DNA of 64,000 nucleotides, taken from positions 62,001 through 126,000 of the forward strand of contig NZ_BNBY01000013.1 of NCBI RefSeq assembly GCF_014656195.1. Direction: 5' to 3'. Positions within the stretch are counted from its first letter, which is position 1, and every line of letters starts with the position of its first letter. Made by a program: the position numbers and the translations under genes. Below the pieces are notes generated by a model. It was not told where the DNA came from. It saw only the letters and a program-made list of their open reading frames with translations, and made no database searches. Shown piece by piece: positions 1 to 25,736 of this stretch. The stretch comes from Kitasatospora xanthocidica (GTDB lineage: Bacteria; Actinomycetota; Actinomycetes; Streptomycetales; Streptomycetaceae).

Positions 1-3000
1 GTGACGGTTGGCCAGGATCCGGTCGAACGCCAGCAGGCCCTCGCGGGTCGGGATCCCGCCCTGCTCGGCCCCGCCGGCCGGTGCCCCCGCGCTGTCCGGG
101 CCGTGCGCCGGGGCCGGGCGCAGGACGAAGCCTTCGACGAGCACGCTCGGCGTGCCGTCCGGACCGGCGACGACCACGTCGACGACCAGCGTGCCGCCGG
201 CCGCACCGGGGCGGCGCCGGACCCGGACGGTGGCGTCGGGCCCGAGCGGGCCGAGCACCACCAGGCGGCGGTAGGCCACCGGCAGGTGGCTGCCGGTACG
301 GGCGGTGACGGCGCCGGTGGCGGTGTCCAGCAGCGCGGGGTGCAGCGGGTGCGCGGCCAGGTCGCCGTGGAACGGCTCGGGCAGGCGCAGCCGCAGCATC
401 GCCTCGCCGTCGGCCTCGTTCTCGCGGACCTCGGTGACGCTCTCCCAGCGCGGCCCGGTGCGCAGCCCGCTGGCTCCGCCGGGCTGGTCCCCGGTGGCCG
501 GGGCGACCGGCGCGCAGCGGGCCGCCAGCCCGTCCGCGTCGAGGAGCTCGGGGGCGTCGCCGCGGTGGGGCGCGATCCGGCCCTGGGCGTGCGGCCGGGC
601 GGGCGCGGCGCTGGAGCGGACCTCCCACAGGTGCCCGCCGTCGGGCGCCGGACGCAGCCGCAGGGTGACCAGCGGCGGCCGGTCGGCGGGCATCCGCAGC
701 GGGTGGGTGAAGACCGCGTCCAGCTCGACCGGACCGTCCCCGACGGCCAACCGGTGCCCGGCGACGGCGAGTTCGAGCAGCGCGGTGCCGGGCAGGACCG
801 GGACGTCGCCGATCCGGTGCTCCTCGGCCGGCCAGCGGGTCTGCTCCGTGCCGCGCAGCCGCAGCTCCACCGTGCCGTCCGGCTCGGTGCGGCGGGCGTC
901 GAACAGCGGGTGGTCGAGCACCTCGCCGCCGTCGAGCCAGTCGTGCAGGCCGGAGCGGACGGCCATGCCGGTCTGCGACCAGCGGTCCCAGCCGATCGAC
1001 ACCGCCGCCCGGGTGCCGGTGGCGAAGCTGTCCAGGAAGGCGTTGGCCCCGGTGTAGTCGGCCTGGCCGACCGCGCCGGTGACCGCCAGCGCCGAGGAGC
1101 AGAGCACCAGCACCGGCCGGTCGGCGGCGGTCAGCCGCTCCAGCAGGACGGTGCCCAGCACCTTGGGGGCGAGCACCCGGGCCATCTCGGCGGCGTCCCG
1201 CAGGGCGGTGACCCCGCCACCGGGCACCCCGGCGGCGTGCACCACCCCGGCGACCGGACCGTACGCGGCCCGGACCTCCCCGAGCGCGGCGGCCAGCGCC
1301 GCCTCGTCGGTGACGTCGGCCTGGACGAGGCAGAGCCGGGCGCCGTGCGCAGTCAGCCCGGCGAGGGCCTCGGCCAGCTCCGGCGGGCAGCTCGCGGCGG
1401 GCGCGGCGCCGGAGGGGCGCAGGCTCCGCCAGCCGTCCCCGTCCGGGATCTGGCGCCGGGTGAGCAGGACCAGGGTCCGCTCCGGGTCCCCGGCGAGCCG
1501 GCCGGCCACGGCCAGGCCGATGCCGCCGAGGCCGCCGGTGACCAGCCACACGCCGGACGGCGGGGCGGACGGCGGCGCGGACGGGTCGGTGAGCACCGGC
1601 CGGTCCGGGGCGGGCACCAGGTGCGCCCGGCCGCGGACCGCCGTCAGCGGCGCCGGGGCGTACTCGGAGCACAGCTGCGCCACCACGGCCTCGGCGGCGA
1701 GCGCCAGTTCGGCGGGCTCCCGGGACGGGCAGTCGAGGTCGAGCGCCTGCGCGGTGAGACCGGGCACCTCCTGCGGCAGCACCCGGACCGCGCCGAGCCC
1801 GACAGCGGCCTGCGGGGTGCGGGCGGGCTGCCCGTGCACCCCGTGCGCGGCGTCGGTGACCAGCAGCATCCGCAGCGGTCGGCCGGGGAACGCCTCGCCC
1901 AGGGCCCGGGCCAGCCGGACCGGGACGGTCAGCGAGCGCAGGGCGCCGTCGGCCGCCTCGGCCGGGGTGGCCCGCTCCAGCGGCGGGTCGTCCAGGGCCC
2001 AGCAGGAGACCACGGCGTCCGGCGGGGTGCCGCGACCGGCCAGGGCGGCGGCCAGCGCGGGGAAGGCGTCGGGGTGGTCGGGGTCGTCGGGGTCGAGGGT
2101 GAACCCGGTGCCGTCCGGACGGCCCGCATGGACCAGCGTGACCTCGGCACCGGCGGCGGTGAGCCGCTCGGCGACCGGCGCGGCGAGCCCGGCGCGGTCG
2201 GCGAGCAGCAGCACCGAGCGGGGGACGGGCCCGGTGCCGGCCGGCGGGAGGGCGGCGGTCCAGTTCAGCACGTGCAGCCAGGGGTCCACGTCGTCGGCGT
2301 CGGCCGGGGCCGGGACGGCGGAGGCGACCGGCGCGACGGGCGGGGTGGAGACGGCGGGCTCGGCGGGCTCGGTGGGCTCGAACCAGTGCCGGACCGGCTC
2401 GAACGGGTAGCCCGGCAGCGAGACGTGCCGGCGCCCGGCCCGCTCGCCGAGGGCGGACCAGTCGACCTCGGTGCCCCGCTCCCACAGCCGGGCCAGCGCG
2501 GTGAGCCGGGCCGGCGGCTGGCCGGCCTCGGCGCCGTCCGCCGAGAGCAGGCCGGGCGAGGGCAGGCCGGGCGACGGCAGGGCCAACGACGGCAGGGCCA
2601 ACGACGGCAGGGCCAACGACGGCAGGGCCGCCCGGCCGGTGCCCAGGGTCCGGACCGCGAACCCGGTCAGGCCCCGGCCGGGGCCGAGCTCCAGCAGCGG
2701 GCCGTCCCCCGGCAGCGCGGCCAGCGCGTCGGCGAACCGGACGGTGTGCCGCAGCTGGCGCGCCCAGTACTCCGGCGACCTTGCCTCCTCGGCGGTCAGT
2801 TCACGCCCGGTCAGGCCGGAGACGACCGGCAGCGCGGGCGCCTGGACCGGCACGGTGGCCACCAGTCGGGCGAACTCCGCCAGCAGCGGCTCGGCGTCCC
2901 GGGAGTGGAAGGCGTGCCGGACCGCCAGCGGCCGGGCCGCGACGCCGCGCGCGGTCAGCCGCTCGGCCAGCCGCGCCACCGCCTCGGGGGCGCCGGCCAC

Positions 3001-5073
3001 GACGCAGCGGTCGGGCGCGTTCACGGCTGCCAGCTCCGGGCCGTCCGGGTCGTCCAGCAGTGCGCGCAGCTCCTGCTCGGGCAGCGGGACGGCGAGCATC
3101 GCGCCGGGCGCCATGGTGCCCATCAGCCGGCCGCGTTCGGCCACCAGCCGGGCGGCGCCGTCCAGTTCGAAGACCCCGGCGGCGCAGGCGGCCGCGAACT
3201 CGCCGACGCTGTGCCCGGCCAGCGCGAGCGGCCGGACGCCGAGCGCCGTCCACCACGCGGTGAGCGCGTGCTCCACGGCGAACAGGGCGGGCTGGGCGAC
3301 CTCGGTCCGGTCGAACAGGTCCGGGTGGGCCGGGTCGAGCAGCAGCGCGCGCAGCGGCGCGGCCGTCCACCGGGACAGGGCGTCCAGGCAGCGGTCCAGC
3401 GCGGCCCGGAAGACCGGCTCGGCGCGGTACGGCTCGGCGGCCATGCCCGGGCGGCCGGCGCCCTGCCCGGGGTAGAGGAAGGCGACCCCGTGGCCGGTGG
3501 CGGCGGCCCGGACGGGCCGGGAGCGCACGTCCTGCCGCCCGGGCCCGGCCAGGACGGTGCGCCGCCAGGGGTGGGGCCGGCGGCCGGTCTGCAGGGTGAA
3601 CGCGGCGTCGGCCGCCGCGGGCGCCCCGGGTGCGGCCAGCGCCGCGCCGAGCCGTTCGGTGGCCCGGTCGAGGGCCGGTTCGGTGCGGGCGGACACCGGC
3701 AGCAGCTCCCAGCCGTCCGCCGGTCCGGCGGGCGCGGCCGGCAGCGGCGGGGCGTCCTGGAGGACCAGGTGGGCGTTGGTGCCGCCGATGCCGAAGGAGC
3801 TGACCCCGGCGATCCGGGCGCCGTCGTGGCCGGGCCACGGCTCGGCCGCGGTCAGCACCCGGAACAGGCCCGGGTCCAGCTCGGGGCTGGGGGTCTCGAA
3901 GTGGACGGTCGGCAGCAGCGTGCGGTGCTGCAGTGCGAGGACCGTCTTGATCAGTCCGGCCATCCCGGCGCAGGTGTCCAGGTGGCCGACGTTCGACTTG
4001 ACCGCGCCGAGCACCCGGCGGGAGTCCGGCGCCTCGCCGAACACCCGGGCCAGCGCGGCGAGTTCGATCCGGTCGCCGAGCGCGGTGCCGGTGCCGTGCG
4101 CCTCCAGGCAGGACACCTCGCCGGGGGTGACCCCGGCCACCGACTGGGCCGCCGCGATGACCCGGACCTGGCCGTCCAGGCTCGGCGCGGTGAAGCCGAC
4201 CTTGCGGTTTCCGTCGTTGTTGACCGCCGAACCGAGCAGCACGGCCCGGACGGTGTCGCCGTCGGCGACCGCGTCGGCCAGCCGCTTCAGCACCACCACG
4301 CCGACACCGCTGCCGAACACCGTGCCGGTCGCCGAGGCGTCGAACGGACGGCAGTGCCCGTCGGCGGAGAGGATCCCGCCCTCGGCGTGCAGGTAGCCCA
4401 GCCCCTGGCCGACCCCGGCGGAGACGGCGCCGGCCAGCGCCACGTCGCACTCGCCGCTCAGCAGCGCCTCGGCGGCCAGGTGGACCGCGACCAGGGCGGA
4501 GGAGCAGGCGCTCTGCACGCTCAGGCTCGGGCCGGTCAGGCCGAGCCGGTACGAGGTCTGGGTGGCGAGGTAGTCCTTGTCGCCCGCGGCCAGCCACTGG
4601 ACCTCGGCCCGGTCGGCCAGGTGCGCCGCGCGGGGCAGCAGGTGGTGCGACAGGTAGGAGTTGAAGCCGGCCGAGGCGTAGACGCCCACCCCGCCCTCGA
4701 CCCGGTCGGTGGCCTGCCCGGCGTCCTCGAGCGCGGTCACCGCGCACTGCAGGAACAGCCGGTGCTGGGGGTCCATCAGTTCGGCGTCCCGGGGCGGGAT
4801 GCCGAAGTACTCGGCGTCGAACTCGGCCAGGCCCTCCAGCACGCCGCCCGCCCCGACGAACCGGGGGTCGGCCAGCCGCTCGGCCGGCACGCCCAGGGCG
4901 GCCAGCTCCTCGGGACCGCGGAAGGTGATGCTCTCCCGGCCCGCGACCAGGTTGGCCCAGAACGTCCCGGCGTCGGGGGCGCCGGGGAACCGGCAGGCGA
5001 GGCCGGTGACGGCGATCGCGTCCGGCAGGTCCGGCGGCGCGGCGGCCGGGGCCCCGGGGGCGTGGGTGGACAT
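1..5073 (-). CDS. Type I PKS module, KS-AT-KR-DH order, truncated by window edge
   Basis: Polyketide synthase extending the chain by one malonyl unit, with ketoreduction and probably dehydration. The frame is open for 1691 codons from an ATG preceded by AAGGAGAAA. The KS (about residues 15-440) has SACSSA around Cys189, HGTGT and KSNVGH. The AT (about 530-830) has GHSVGEF and RHAFHS, the latter typical of malonyl-CoA selection. A proline-rich linker follows. The KR (about 900-1370) has the Rossmann motif GGLGGIG and Ser, Tyr and Asn in CSSA...QADYTGAN. After it comes a hot-dog DH-like domain with EEHRIGDVPVLPG (His near 1420) and HPALLDTATG (Asp near 1580). The KR-before-DH order is unusual, since DH normally precedes KR in actinobacterial cis-AT modules. 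No ACP is visible; it should lie beyond base 1. Last visible gene of the long operon, 96 bases after the thiazole-forming NRPS. Confidence 0.93.
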   Translation of the reverse strand, partial: MSTHAPGAPAAAPPDLPDAIAVTGLACRFPGAPDAGTFWANLVAGRESITFRGPEELAALGVPAERLADPRFVGAGGVLEGLAEFDAEYFGIPPRDAELMDPQHRLFLQCAVTALEDAGQATDRVEGGVGVYASAGFNSYLSHHLLPRAAHLADRAEVQWLAAGDKDYLATQTSYRLGLTGPSLSVQSACSSALVAVHLAAEALLSGECDVALAGAVSAGVGQGLGYLHAEGGILSADGHCRPFDASATGTVFGSGVGVVVLKRLADAVADGDTVRAVLLGSAVNNDGNRKVGFTAPSLDGQVRVIAAAQSVAGVTPGEVSCLEAHGTGTALGDRIELAALARVFGEAPDSRRVLGAVKSNVGHLDTCAGMAGLIKTVLALQHRTLLPTVHFETPSPELDPGLFRVLTAAEPWPGHDGARIAGVSSFGIGGTNAHLVLQDAPPLPAAPAGPADGWELLPVSARTEPALDRATERLGAALAAPGAPAAADAAFTLQTGRRPHPWRRTVLAGPGRQDVRSRPVRAAATGHGVAFLYPGQGAGRPGMAAEPYRAEPVFRAALDRCLDALSRWTAAPLRALLLDPAHPDLFDRTEVAQPALFAVEHALTAWWTALGVRPLALAGHSVGEFAAACAAGVFELDGAARLVAERGRLMGTMAPGAMLAVPLPEQELRALLDDPDGPELAAVNAPDRCVVAGAPEAVARLAERLTARGVAARPLAVRHAFHSRDAEPLLAEFARLVATVPVQAPALPVVSGLTGRELTAEEARSPEYWARQLRHTVRFADALAALPGDGPLLELGPGRGLTGFAVRTLGTGRAALPSLALPSLALPSLALPSPGLPSPGLLSADGAEAGQPPARLTALARLWERGTEVDWSALGERAGRRHVSLPGYPFEPVRHWFEPTEPAEPAVSTPPVAPVASAVPAPADADDVDPWLHVLNWTAALPPAGTGPVPRSVLLLADRAGLAAPVAERLTAAGAEVTLVHAGRPDGTGFTLDPDDPDHPDAFPALAAALAGRGTPPDAVVSCWALDDPPLERATPAEAADGALRSLTVPVRLARALGEAFPGRPLRMLLVTDAAHGVHGQPARTPQAAVGLGAVRVLPQEVPGLTAQALDLDCPSREPAELALAAEAVVAQLCSEYAPAPLTAVRGRAHLVPAPDRPVLTDPSAPPSAPPSGVWLVTGGLGGIGLAVAGRLAGDPERTLVLLTRRQIPDGDGWRSLRPSGAAPAASCPPELAEALAGLTAHGARLCLVQADVTDEAALAAALGEVRAAYGPVAGVVHAAGVPGGGVTALRDAAEMARVLAPKVLGTVLLERLTAADRPVLVLCSSALAVTGAVGQADYTGANAFLDSFATGTRAAVSIGWDRWSQTGMAVRSGLHDWLDGGEVLDHPLFDARRTEPDGTVELRLRGTEQTRWPAEEHRIGDVPVLPGTALLELAVAGHRLAVGDGPVELDAVFTHPLRMPADRPPLVTLRLRPAPDGGHLWEVRSSAAPARPHAQGRIAPHRGDAPELLDADGLAARCAPVAPATGDQPGGASGLRTGPRWESVTEVRENEADGEAMLRLRLPEPFHGDLAAHPLHPALLDTATGAVTARTGSHLPVAYRRLVVLGPLGPDATVRVRRRPGAAGGTLVVDVVVAGPDGTPSVLVEGFVLRPAPAHGPDSAGAPAGGAEQGGIPTREGLLAFDRILANRH
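2551..2625 (-). repeat. In-frame 15-base tandem repeat in the PKS linker
   Basis: Five consecutive 15-base units encode LPSLA three times and LPSPG twice, in the linker after the AT domain of the leftmost PKS (about residues 816-841). The three LPSLA units are identical at DNA level, so the expansion is recent. It adds flexible Pro-rich spacer without touching catalytic residues. Confidence 0.85.
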
Positions 5074-5122
5074 CGGGCTTTCTCCTTACGGGGTGGTGAG
5101 ACGACGCGGCGCGGGGGCCGGG

Positions 5123-5155
5123 GGCCGGGCCGGGCACGGGGTGCCGGGCCCGGCC
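5123..5155 (-). terminator. Strong intergenic hairpin between NRPS and PKS genes
   Basis: A stem of 15 positions (14 paired, one mismatch) closes a three-base loop in the 96-base gap between the Cys/thiazole NRPS stop and the next PKS start. There is no T-run. Because the genes on both sides read the same way, it is more likely an attenuator or an mRNA-processing or stability element than a full terminator. That role is inferred. Confidence 0.4.
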
Positions 5156-5169
5156 ACCGGCCGTCCGGG

Positions 5170-13829
<8,660 letters not shown>

Positions 13830-13833
<4 letters not shown>

Positions 13834-16800
13834 TGCTGCTCCAGTTCGGCGATGATGCGGTCTTCGATCTCGACGGCGAGGTCGGCGATGCGGCCGCCCT
13901 CGAAGAACACCCGGGCGGGGACGTCGACCTCGAACTCGGCCCGGAGCCGGGCCGCGACCTGGGCGGCCAGCAGCGAGTGGCCGCCGAGCTCCAGGAAGTC
14001 GTCCTCCACCCCGACCCGGTCGAGGCCGAGCAGTTCGGCGTAGATCTCGGCCAGCCGCTCCTCGGTCGGGGTGGCCGGGGCGGTGTACGGCGTGGCGAGT
14101 TCGGGGCGGGGCAGGGCCGCGGTCCGGGGCTGGTCGGCGCCCGGGGCGGTGGAGGTGCGCAGCGCGCCGTCCACGACGGCGGCGCCGACCCGGGCCACCA
14201 CGGCCCGTCCGGGCGGGCCGTCCAGCAGGGCGGCGAAGGCGCGGGCGCCCTGCTCGGGGGTGAGCGCGCCGGCCAGCATGTCGGCCTGGAAGGCGCGCAG
14301 GGCCTCGGGCACCTCGGCCTGGCTGGCCATGCCGACCTGGGCCCACATGTCCCAGTCGACCGCCACCGCGTGGCGCTCGCCGCGGGCCGCCTCGGCCTCC
14401 GCGACGGCGCCGAGGTAGGCGTTGGCGGCCGCGTAGTCGGCCTGCCCGTAGGTCGGGATCAGGGTGGCGAGCGAGGAGCAGAGCACCAGTACCTCGGCCT
14501 CGCCGGGCTGCAGCGCGTCGAGCAGGTGGCGCAGGCCGGCGGTCTTCGGGGCGAGCACGGCGCGCATGCTGTCGTCGGAGCGCAGTTCGACCGAGCCGCC
14601 GCCGGGCACGCCGGCCGCGTGGATCACGCCGTCGATCCGGCCGAAGGCCGAACGGGCCTGGTCCAGCGCCCGGTTCAGCGATTCGGCGTCGGTGACGTCG
14701 GCCCGGACGGCCAGTACCTCGGCGCCGGCCTCGCGCAGGGCGTCCAGGGCGGTGGCGGCGCTCTGGTCGCCGGCGCCGCGGCCGATCAGGACGAGCCGGG
14801 CGGCGCCGGCCCGGGCCAGCGAGCGGGCGAGGGTCAGGCCGATGCCGCCGAGGCCGCCGGTGATCAGCCAGGTGCTGCCGGCCCGCACCCGGGCGGGGGA
14901 GGCCGGGACGGGGCGCTCGGCGCGCTCCACGGTGCGGGTGAGCAGGGTGGAGCCGCGCAGGGCGAGCAGCCGGGCCGGGCCGGTGAGCGCGGCGCGCACC
15001 ACGGCGGTGGCGGCGGCCTCGTCGAGCGCCGTCCCGGGGGCGAGGTCGACCTGGGTGCAGCGCAGGTTGCGGTACTCCTCGCCGAGCACCTGGACCGGGC
15101 CGCTGAGCAGGGCCGCGGCGGGCCGGGGCCGTTCGCCGGGGGCGGCCGGGAAGGCCCCGGCGGTCAGCACGCCGAGCCGCACCTCGTGCACGACGCTCTC
15201 GGCGGACATCGCCCGGGCGAGGTTGACCAGGCCGAAGTAGCCGTCGGTCTCGTCCGCGGTCTCGTCCAGCCCCCAGCCGTACAGGACGGCGGTGGGCGTA
15301 CGGACCAGGGCGCGCAGGTCGGCGAGCAGCTTGGCGTACTGGGCCGGGTCGGCGGGGTCGAGCTCGTAGACGCCGCGGCGCACCCGCCGGTAGCCGGGCC
15401 CGGGCTGGACGGTGGTGACGATCTGTCCGCGCGCGGTCAGCAGGTCCACCAGGGGCTGGGCGGTGGCGGCCCGGTCCAGCAGGACCAGCCAGGTCTGGCG
15501 GCGGCCGGCCAGCGGGTCCTCCCCGGCCGGTTCGGCGAGCGGGCGCCAGGCGATGGTGGCGTGCACCGCGTCGAGCTCCGCGACGGGCAGCGCGGTGGCG
15601 GGGGCGTGGCCGGGCGGGGTCGGCTCGATCCAGTGCGGCAGCCGCTCGAAGGGGTAGCCGGGCAGGGTGGCGGGGCGGGCGGTGGCCGCCGGCGGCTCCC
15701 AGTCGACCGGGACGCCGTGCGTCCACAGGCTGCCGAGGGCCAGCACGGCACTGGCCGGCTCGTCCTCGGGGCCGCGGCGGCCGCGGGTCGGCAGCGGGGG
15801 CTGGGCGAGCCGGAGTCCGTCGCCCTCGGCGGCCGAGCGGACCAGGTCGGTGAGCACGCTGCCGGGGCCGGTCTCCACCAGCACCAGCCGCTCGTCGAGC
15901 GCGGCGAGCCGGGTGAGCCCGTTGTGGAAGCGCACCGGGGAGAGCATCTGGCGCGTCCAGTAGCCGGGGTCGGTGGCCTGCTCCGGGGTGATCCAGTCGC
16001 CGGTGAGGTTGGAGAGGAACGGCACGGTGGGCTCGCGCAGCGTCACCCCGGCCAGCTCGGCGGCGAACCGCTCGGCGGCCGGGGCGCACAGGGCGCTGTG
16101 GAAGGCGCGGTCGACCGGCAGCGGCAGGCCGCGCAGGCCGCGCTCGCCGAGTTCGGCGGCGGCGCGTCCGGCGGCCTCGGCGGTGCCGGAGAGCACGGCG
16201 GCGGCCGGTCCGTTGACGGCGGCCAGGTCCAGGCCGTGCCGGGCGGCGAGTTCGGCGGCCGCGGGCTCGTCCAGCGGGACGGCCAGCATCGCGCCGGGCG
16301 CGGTCTCCTCCATCAGCCGGCCGCGGGCGGCGACCAGGGCGAGCGCCTCGGGCAGGTCGAGGACGCCGGAGAGCAGCGCGGCGGTGTACTCGCCGAGGCT
16401 GTGGCCGAGCAGCGCGGCCGGGCGGACGCCCCAGTGCCGCCAGAGGGCGGCCGTGGCGTGGCCGACGGCCAGCACGGCGGGCTGGGTGATCGAGCTGCGG
16501 CGCAGCAGGTCGGTGTCGCCGTCGCGGAGCAGGTCGACCAGGTCCAGGCCCAGGTGCGGGCGCAGCAGCTCGGCGGCCTCGTCCAGGGCGGTCCGGAACA
16601 CCGGGTGCGACCGGTGCAGGCCGAGGGCCATGCCGGGGTACTGGGCGCCCTGACCGGGCAGCAGGAAGGCGACGGGGGCGGCGCCCTGTCCGGCGCGGGC
16701 GCGGACGGACTCCCGGCGGCCGCCGCCGCGCAGCGCGGCCACGGCCTCGGCGGTGGACTTCGCGACCACGACCCGGCGCTGGACCAGCTGGCGGCGGCCG

Positions 16801-18311
16801 GTGCGCAGCGTCCGGGCGACGTCGGCCAGCGGGCGGTCGGGGTGGGCGGCGAGGTCGTCGGCGAGCCGCTCGGCGGCGGTGTCCAGCGCGCTGCCGGTCC
16901 GGGCGGAGAGGGGGAGCGCGACGGGCAGGGCGGCGGGCGCGTCGGCGCTCGCGCGGGCGGCCGGGTCGGGGGCCTGCTCCAGGACGACGTGCGCGTTGGT
17001 CCCGCCGATGCCGAAGGCGCTGACGGCGGCCCGGCGCGGGCCCCCGGCGACCGGCCAGTCGGTGAGGGCGGAGGGGACGAAGAACGGGCTGTCGGCCAGG
17101 CCGAGTCCGGGGTTGACGGACTCGGCGTGCAGGCTGGCCGGGATCCGGCCCTCGCGGACGGTGAGGATGGTCTTGATCAGGCCGGTGACGCCGGCGGCGG
17201 TGTCCAGGTGGCCGAGGTTGGACTTGACCGAGCCGAGGCCGCACCAGCCGGCAGTGGTGGGCGGTTCGGCGTCCTGCTCGGCGCGGAAGGCGGCGGTGAG
17301 CGCCTCGACCTCGATCGGGTCGCCGATCGGGGTGCCGGTGCCGTGCGCCTCGACGTAGCCGATGCTGTCCGGGGCGACACCCGCGACGGAGAGCGCCTCG
17401 CGGATCACGGCGGTCTGCCCGGCCACCCCGGGAGCGGTGTAACCGGCCTTGTTGGCACCGTCGTTGTTGACGGCCGAGCCGAGGACGACGGCGTGCACCC
17501 GGTCGCCGTCGGCGAGCGCGTCGGCGAGCCGCTTGAGCACCACGACGCCCGCGCCGTTGCCGAAGACCGTGCCGGCCGCCTCGGCGCCGAAGGGCCGGCA
17601 GTGCCCGTCCGGCGACTCGATGCCGCCGGGCACCGGCAGGTAGCCCGAGCGGTGCGGCACGGTGACGGTGACGCCGCCGGCCAGCGCCAGGTCGCACTCC
17701 TCGGACAGCAGGCTCTGCACCGCGAGGTGCACCGCCACCAGCGAGGTCGAGCAGGCGGTCTGCACGCTGACCGCCGGGCCGCGCAGGTTGAGCTTGTACG
17801 CGGCCCGGGCGGCCAGCTGGTCGGGCTGGTTGCCCTGGAAGAGCATCGGCACGCCGAGCGAGTCCCGCAGGTCGGTGCGCGGCAGCAGGTTGTGGATCAG
17901 ATAGGTGCTCAGCAGCGAGCCGGCGTAGACCGCGATCGGCCCGGGCGCCCGGTCGGGGTCGCAGCCGGCGTCCTCCAGCGCCTCCCAGGCGCACTCCAGG
18001 AACAGCCGCTGCTGGGGGTCGATGACCGAGGCCTCCAGCGCGTTGTAGCCGAACAGCTGGGAGTCGAAGCCGGCGACGTCCGCCAGCACGCCCTTGGCGG
18101 CCACGTACCCGGGCTTGCCGGCCTCGGCCTGCGGCACGCCGGCGGCCCGCAGCTCCTCGGGGCCGAACCGGCTGATCGCCTCGGTGCCGGCTGCCAGCAG
18201 CTCCCACAGCGCGTCGACGGAATCGGCTCCGGGGAAGCGGCCCGCGAGGCCGACGACGGCGACCCGGCCGTCGGTCTCGGCCGCGTCGGGAAGGTCCGGC
18301 TGTGCGTTCAA
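13830..18311 (-). CDS. Type I PKS module KS-AT-KR-ACP
   Basis: A single extension module of 1493 residues, adding a malonyl unit and reducing it to a beta-hydroxy intermediate. The KS (about 15-440) has SVQTACSTS around Cys188, EAHGTGT and KSNLGH. The AT (about 530-840) has GHSLGEYTAAL and DRAFHS, again fitting malonyl. The KR (about 880-1370) has LITGGLGGIGL and the Ser/Tyr/Asn set in CSSLA...GQADYAAAN. The carrier domain has LELGGHSLLAAQ near 1443 and looks PCP-like, as expected before an NRPS. The proposed start is TTG, six bases after GGAG; no ATG or GTG lies near it in frame. Its stop overlaps the next NRPS start, so the two are probably translationally coupled and work in sequence. There is no DH or ER, so a hydroxyl should remain unless the later DH acts on it. 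Confidence 0.94.
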
Positions 18312-18397
18312 GGTGTTCTCCGTGGTGTGGTGGGCTCCGCCGGCGGCGGGCGGGCGGGAGCGGGGTCGACCGGGTGCGGCCGGGGGAGGACCGGGGC

Positions 18398-19138
18398 TCA
18401 GACCGCCATCAGGTAGCGCTGGAAACGGGGCATCAGGAACTCCAGGGCGCGGACCTCGACGGGCGTCAGCTCCGGGTGCCAGACGTCCCAGAGCAGGACG
18501 GCGCGCTGCTGGGTGCCCTTGTTCCAGGCCTCGTGGATGAAGCTGTCGTCGAAGAGGATCACCTTGCCCTCCTCCCAGCCGCGCTCGTCGTCGGCGACCT
18601 TGATGCGGCAGCCGGGCGGGACGACCAGCGGCAGGTGCGCGGTGAGCAGCAGGTTCACGCCGCCGGTGTGCGGGGTGATGTGCACACCGGGGTTGAGGAC
18701 GGTGAACATGCCGTCGCGCGGCCCGTGCGGGGTCGCGGACACGGCGGCGTGGGTCTCCGGGCAGCGCTCCGGGACCTCCTCGCGCCAGCTGCCGTTGCGG
18801 TAGAGCTGGTAGGTGTCCCAGCCCTGCCAGCCGAGCTCCTTGGTGTAGAGGTCCTCGTACGGGGCGAACCGGGCCTGCTCCTCGCGCAGCGCCAGGAACT
18901 CCGCCTTGATCGCCTCGTACGCCCCCTCCACCCGGGCCACCCAGGGCAGTTCGGCGGTGTCGTGCCAGGGCAGGGCGCTGATCCCGGGGAAGAACAGCCG
19001 GGTCGGCTCCTGGTCGTCGTGCAGGTACTCCGGGGCCTGCTCCCCGGTGAGGATGCGCAGGCACTCCTCGACCCGCTCCAGGCCCCCGGTGTCGCCGAGG
19101 TGGCCGTGCAGCTCCGTCATCACGCTCTGGACGTCCAT
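18398..19138 (-). CDS. Aspartyl/asparaginyl beta-hydroxylase family oxygenase
   Basis: Probable Fe(II)/2-oxoglutarate-dependent hydroxylase of 246 residues. The C-terminal half has the family pattern: HITPHTGGVNLLL with the first His ligand, FDDSFIHEAWNKG with the distal His, then a conserved Arg in QQRAVLLWDVWHP. A GGGAGGGA Shine-Dalgarno sequence precedes the ATG. It lies four bases after the C-A-PCP-C-A-PCP gene and upstream of the KS-AT-KR-ACP gene, so it should be made with the assembly line. The likely role is hydroxylation of a free amino acid precursor or of an acyl-PCP; the sequence does not say which. Members of this family serve as tailoring oxygenases in several NRPS pathways. Confidence 0.85.
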   Translation of the reverse strand: MDVQSVMTELHGHLGDTGGLERVEECLRILTGEQAPEYLHDDQEPTRLFFPGISALPWHDTAELPWVARVEGAYEAIKAEFLALREEQARFAPYEDLYTKELGWQGWDTYQLYRNGSWREEVPERCPETHAAVSATPHGPRDGMFTVLNPGVHITPHTGGVNLLLTAHLPLVVPPGCRIKVADDERGWEEGKVILFDDSFIHEAWNKGTQQRAVLLWDVWHPELTPVEVRALEFLMPRFQRYLMAV

Positions 19139-19142
19139 GGAT

Positions 19143-25732
<6,590 letters not shown>

Positions 25733-25736
<4 letters not shown>

